Shown piece after piece: positions 28,960 to 29,968 of a stretch of DNA of 29,968 bases. The DNA is from a virus: IMG/VR virus record IMGVR_UViG_3300009481_000062, positions 1-29,968 of that record, one strand, 5' to 3'. The notes beneath the pieces were generated by a model. That model saw only the letters and a program-made list of their open reading frames with translations. It had not been told where the DNA came from and made no database searches. The first letter of the stretch is position 1; each line of letters begins with the position of its first letter. The translations under genes and the position numbers were made by a program.

Positions 28960-29968
28960 GAAATTTAAACCAATAATAATCAGAGGTTCCGGTGGAGGTA
29001 AAGGCGGAGGCGGAGGCTCGTCTTACGCTGCTGATGATAACTTATTTGCAAGACAAAGTGCAACGTTTATTGATGCCATAGCAGAAGGGCCAATCAAAGG
29101 ATTAGTGCATGGTGACGCTTCTATTTTTATTGATGAAACAAGACTCAGAGATGTTGATTTAGCAACAGGTAATATTTCAAAAACTGCAAACTTTGATAAC
29201 TTTGAAGTCGTAACTGCAAATGGATTAGCAAACCAAACACCAGATGGAAGATTCTTTGCAGAGTTTCCTACAGCAGCCATAGTAGAACAAAAGAGTGGAA
29301 CAGTATTAAAAGATAATGAACCACAATATTTTACTATTTCTAGTTCACAGTTTGAAAAAAGAAATGCTGATTATCTAAAAGTTACAATCTTTACTAATGC
29401 TATGGTGCGATTAGTAAAAACAGGAAAGAAGAAAGGTGACCAACACGAAACAAGTGTAAACTTTACTATTAAATTAAGATATGTAAACAATGCAGGTACT
29501 ACGAAAACTACAACCATGTTCAATACAGGTTTCAGAGGAAAGTGTACTGCAAAATATGCTCATACTTTTGGTTTCAATATTGAAGATATAAAAGACGACG
29601 AAGGCATACTTGACTGGGCGATAGAAGTTACTAGATTGTCAAGTTCTCCAAGTAGTGATGATGACAACCAGGTATCTAACGATATTTTCGTAGAGAGCAT
29701 TGAAGCATCGATTGCTGACAAACTGGAATACCCTTTTACTGCATATGTTGCTGGAAACATAGACGCAGAAAACTTCAATAGTATCCCCAAGCGTGGATAT
29801 GAGATTGATGGTAAATTAATATCTGTACCAACAAACTATGTTCCTTGCGATTACGATGGCCTTAAGTTAACTGTCGCAAGCACAACAAGTTTCCAAACAG
29901 GAGAATCTATCTCTCAAGCAATCACAGCAAGTGCTCTAGGAGGCACTAGAGATTCAAATACGAAGAAA
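28952..29968 (+). CDS. Tail tip attachment protein, lambda gpJ-like (partial, cut by window end)
   Basis: The frame runs from a TTG at 28952 to the last base (339 codons) with no stop. The N terminus has a Gly-rich linker (GGGKGGGGG), then LFARQSATFIDAIAEGPIKGLVHGDASIF, matching the start of lambda gpJ (VIDAISEGP motif), and LRYVNNAG, DWAIEVTRLS and YPFTAYVAG-like blocks of the hub. J-type proteins form the tail tip and bind the host receptor; the receptor-binding C terminus lies outside this window. The TTG start overlaps the previous stop and has no strong ribosome-binding site. Confidence 0.88.
   Translation, partial: MNKKFKPIIIRGSGGGKGGGGGSSYAADDNLFARQSATFIDAIAEGPIKGLVHGDASIFIDETRLRDVDLATGNISKTANFDNFEVVTANGLANQTPDGRFFAEFPTAAIVEQKSGTVLKDNEPQYFTISSSQFEKRNADYLKVTIFTNAMVRLVKTGKKKGDQHETSVNFTIKLRYVNNAGTTKTTTMFNTGFRGKCTAKYAHTFGFNIEDIKDDEGILDWAIEVTRLSSSPSSDDDNQVSNDIFVESIEASIADKLEYPFTAYVAGNIDAENFNSIPKRGYEIDGKLISVPTNYVPCDYDGLKLTVASTTSFQTGESISQAITASALGGTRDSNTKK

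Overview
The window looks like about 30 kb of a marine-type, AT-rich, tailed double-stranded DNA phage with a long non-contractile (siphovirus) tail. This is read from a HK97/lambda-style structural gene order: terminase, HNH nuclease, portal, protease-capsid, connector, tail terminator, tail tube, tail chaperones, tape measure, then M-, L-, K-, I- and J-like tail tip genes. Many small overlapping genes also belong to families I associate with uncultivated marine phages. All confident genes but one are on the + strand. The host is not identified. A near-perfect gammaproteobacterial LexA box and an IscU very close to the Escherichia coli form point weakly to a marine gammaproteobacterium. No integrase, tRNA, CRISPR array or insertion sequence is visible.

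Layout. (1) 1-453: a minus-strand 49-residue gene behind a LexA-type box, then a dense control region with four alternating half-sites one helical turn apart, other inverted repeats, and a perfect sigma70 promoter. (2) 454-2462: a terminase-small-subunit-like gene, a small gene, IscU, an IscA/HesB carrier and a 2-oxoglutarate/iron oxygenase. (3) 2444-6898: two small membrane proteins, then a curli-type cluster (CsgF-like, CsgG, a curlin-like repeat protein, a FecR-domain protein, and a second, histidine-rich curlin-like protein). (4) 6910-8207: seven tiny genes, six of them extremely basic. (5) 8201-9994: a complete CHASE2-class III nucleotide cyclase. (6) 9998-11950: a second strong promoter and a run of very small genes. 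(7) 11950-17201: large terminase, third promoter, HNH nuclease, portal, and a prohead-protease/major-capsid fusion ending at a terminator. (8) 17254-29968: neck and tail genes through a tail-tip J-like gene cut by the window edge.

How it may work together. The structural genes build a standard virion. The unusual part is the roughly 9 kb of cargo (1107-9994) between the small and large terminase genes. It joins iron-sulfur assembly, an iron oxygenase, an outer-membrane curli secretion channel with two candidate amyloid substrates, a FecR-domain periplasmic protein and a sensor cyclase. My main hypothesis is a phage-borne surface-amyloid system with an attached FecR/CHASE2 sensing branch. A second is that the phage Fe-S proteins help mature its own L-like tail tip protein, which keeps four cysteines matching those of lambda gpL. 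Both are inferences. Three promoters with nearly the same sequence appear to start the three transcription blocks.
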